Source of the DNA: Leptospira stimsonii
GTDB lineage: Bacteria; Spirochaetota; Leptospiria; Leptospirales; Leptospiraceae
NCBI RefSeq assembly: GCF_003545875.1
Contig: NZ_QHCS01000008.1
Span: 1-64,000 of the forward strand
Direction of reading: 5' to 3'
Length of the DNA stretch: 64,000 nucleotides
Every line of letters starts with the position of its first letter. Within the stretch, counting starts at the first letter, position 1. Shown piece after piece: positions 63,020 through 64,000 of this stretch. Under the pieces are notes generated by a model. The model had not been told where the DNA came from. It made no database searches and worked only from the letters and a program-made list of their open reading frames with translations. The position numbers and the translations under genes are program-made.

Positions 63020-63964
63020 TCATTTTTCTCCCTCCGATCTTCTCCAAAAGGCCGCCAAAATACTTCCGATGAGCGAATGCACCAAGCTGGAAATCGCGGC
63101 TGGGATGGCGACTAACGGATCCGGAAAATTATTCCGGGAAAGAACAACTCCGAGTCCGGAATTTTGCATTCCGACTTCGATGGAAATCGTTCTCGCCGTT
63201 TTTCGATTTCGGATTAATAACCAAGAAAGAACGTAACCAAAGAAGAATCCAGAGGCGTGCAAGCTCACAACGCCCAGAATCAAAATCCCTGCCGATTGGA
63301 TAATCTTTTCTCTTCCCGCTCCCAAGATCGATGACACGATCATCGTGATCAGGATCACAGCAATCAAAGGAGATACGGTTTGCATCCCTTTGGCGAGCTT
63401 GGGTAGATAAGAATTCAATAATACTCCCAGCGCTACGGGAAGGATCACCACTTGAAACGTATCAAAGAACAATCCCCCCGCGGATGCTTGTACGCCCTGC
63501 CCGATCAAGAGCAAGGTAAGAATGGGAGTCATAAAAACGGAAAGAATCGTGGAAGACGCAGTCATCGAAACCGAAAGCGCCAAGTCCCCTTTTGCGAGAT
63601 ACGTGATCACGTTAGACGCCACACCACCCGGGCAACAGGAGACGACAATGAGTCCGGTCGCGAGCGGAGTCGGCAGATCCAAAAGAATTCCGATTCCCCA
63701 GCCGGAAAGGGGCATCACTGTGTATTGTAAGATCACTCCCGCAAGAACCGGAATCGGCGTTTTGAAAACGTCTTTGAAGTCCTGCGGTAAAAGTGTGATT
63801 CCCATTCCGAGCATCGTCACACCTAGACCGTAAGTGATCCAAGGTCCGGTGAACCAAGTAAACCACTGCGGATAAAAAAAGGAAAGAATCGAACCCGTTA
63901 GTACCCAGACCGGAAATAAAAGAGTTCCGATCTCGCTCATTCTTTGAAATTTGTTTGTCGCCAA
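63020..63964 (-). CDS. Bile acid:sodium symporter family transporter
   Basis: 314 residues from TTG 63964, or 306 from ATG 63940; the upstream signal is weak for both. Ten hydrophobic segments with the SBF-family features: TMLGMGITLLPQDFK early, the crossover motif LIVVSCCPGGVASNVITYLAKGDLALS in the first half (partly quoted), and IEVGMQNSGLGVVL in the second, where sodium-binding residues normally lie. Substrate may be an organic anion rather than a bile acid. Near the window edge, but the frame is complete. Confidence 0.85.
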   Translation of the reverse strand: MATNKFQRMSEIGTLLFPVWVLTGSILSFFYPQWFTWFTGPWITYGLGVTMLGMGITLLPQDFKDVFKTPIPVLAGVILQYTVMPLSGWGIGILLDLPTPLATGLIVVSCCPGGVASNVITYLAKGDLALSVSMTASSTILSVFMTPILTLLLIGQGVQASAGGLFFDTFQVVILPVALGVLLNSYLPKLAKGMQTVSPLIAVILITMIVSSILGAGREKIIQSAGILILGVVSLHASGFFFGYVLSWLLIRNRKTARTISIEVGMQNSGLGVVLSRNNFPDPLVAIPAAISSLVHSLIGSILAAFWRRSEGEK

Positions 63965-64000
63965 TGGATTTTTAACTTCCTTTGAACCGTTTTTACCGTT

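Overview
The window looks like a chromosome segment of a Leptospira species, most likely of the pathogenic clade. The grounds are a haem-utilisation locus with haem oxygenase, a Fur-family gene and a TonB receptor like the one known from pathogenic leptospires; many small lipoproteins with permissive spirochaete lipoboxes; DUF1574-like SGNH proteins; and a GC content of roughly 43 % judged from sampled lines, higher than L. interrogans. Several genes appear to start at TTG behind a good ribosome binding site (17091, 30001, 31564, 38820, 48538). I found no tRNA, rRNA, CRISPR array, complete insertion sequence or prophage. Species and replicon cannot be fixed from sequence alone.

Layout. 0.2-4.4 kb: a GST-like protein, then two decayed genes that converge: a short-chain dehydrogenase with two in-frame stops, and a TonB-dependent receptor broken by two frameshifts and a 243-bp internal inversion. 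5.1-7.7 kb: a fused CobD-CbiP cobalamin protein whose CobD half has Asn where the PLP lysine belongs. 8.3-15.0 kb: a PilZ-like membrane protein, a STAS/zinc-ribbon protein, and a tight operon of a CapD/PglF-type sugar dehydratase, an SspB-like protein and an NCS2-like permease. 15.5-20.2 kb: htpX, apt, an HtrA protease and a catalytically dead HtrA paralogue. 20.4-29.9 kb: the haem/iron island, with a Fur regulator translationally coupled to an SGNH protein and a GT-C-like protein, then hmuO and an MFS transporter, and facing them a TonB receptor, an HmuY-like lipoprotein and a further lipoprotein. Both haem promoters carry a similar 7-1-7 Fur-box-like element.

30-38.8 kb: an LRR lipoprotein, another lipoprotein, an M30-like metallopeptidase lipoprotein, an intergenic patch holding a MITE-like repeat, YbaB, a possible beta-barrel protein, a Lon-type protease without ATPase motifs, and queA. 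38.8-48.9 kb: a surface-polysaccharide cluster with a GT87-like enzyme, a GT4 enzyme, two further membrane proteins, two MBOAT acyltransferases each followed by an SGNH partner, and a MazG-like protein. 48.9-54 kb: ExbB/ExbD, UbiE/MenG, a large O-antigen-ligase-like membrane protein, a DksA-like protein without its zinc cysteines, and rpmG. 54-57.2 kb: a membrane-embedded LuxR-type regulator, a small exported CxxCH protein and an epoxide hydrolase. 57.4-62.9 kb: a run of six exported or membrane proteins, including a secreted SGNH hydrolase, bracketed by an exact 19-bp direct repeat. The window ends in a bile acid:sodium symporter family protein.

Themes. Haem scavenging follows the path receptor, lipoprotein, then haem oxygenase, probably under Fur-type control; ExbB/ExbD elsewhere in the window could energise the receptor. 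Surface glycan synthesis and O-acylation occupy more than 12 kb. Envelope proteolysis is represented by HtpX, HtrA and the Lon-like and M30 proteins. Several proteins keep a fold but lack catalytic residues (the CobD half, the second HtrA, the Lon ATPase module, the DksA zinc site), which may mean new roles or decay.
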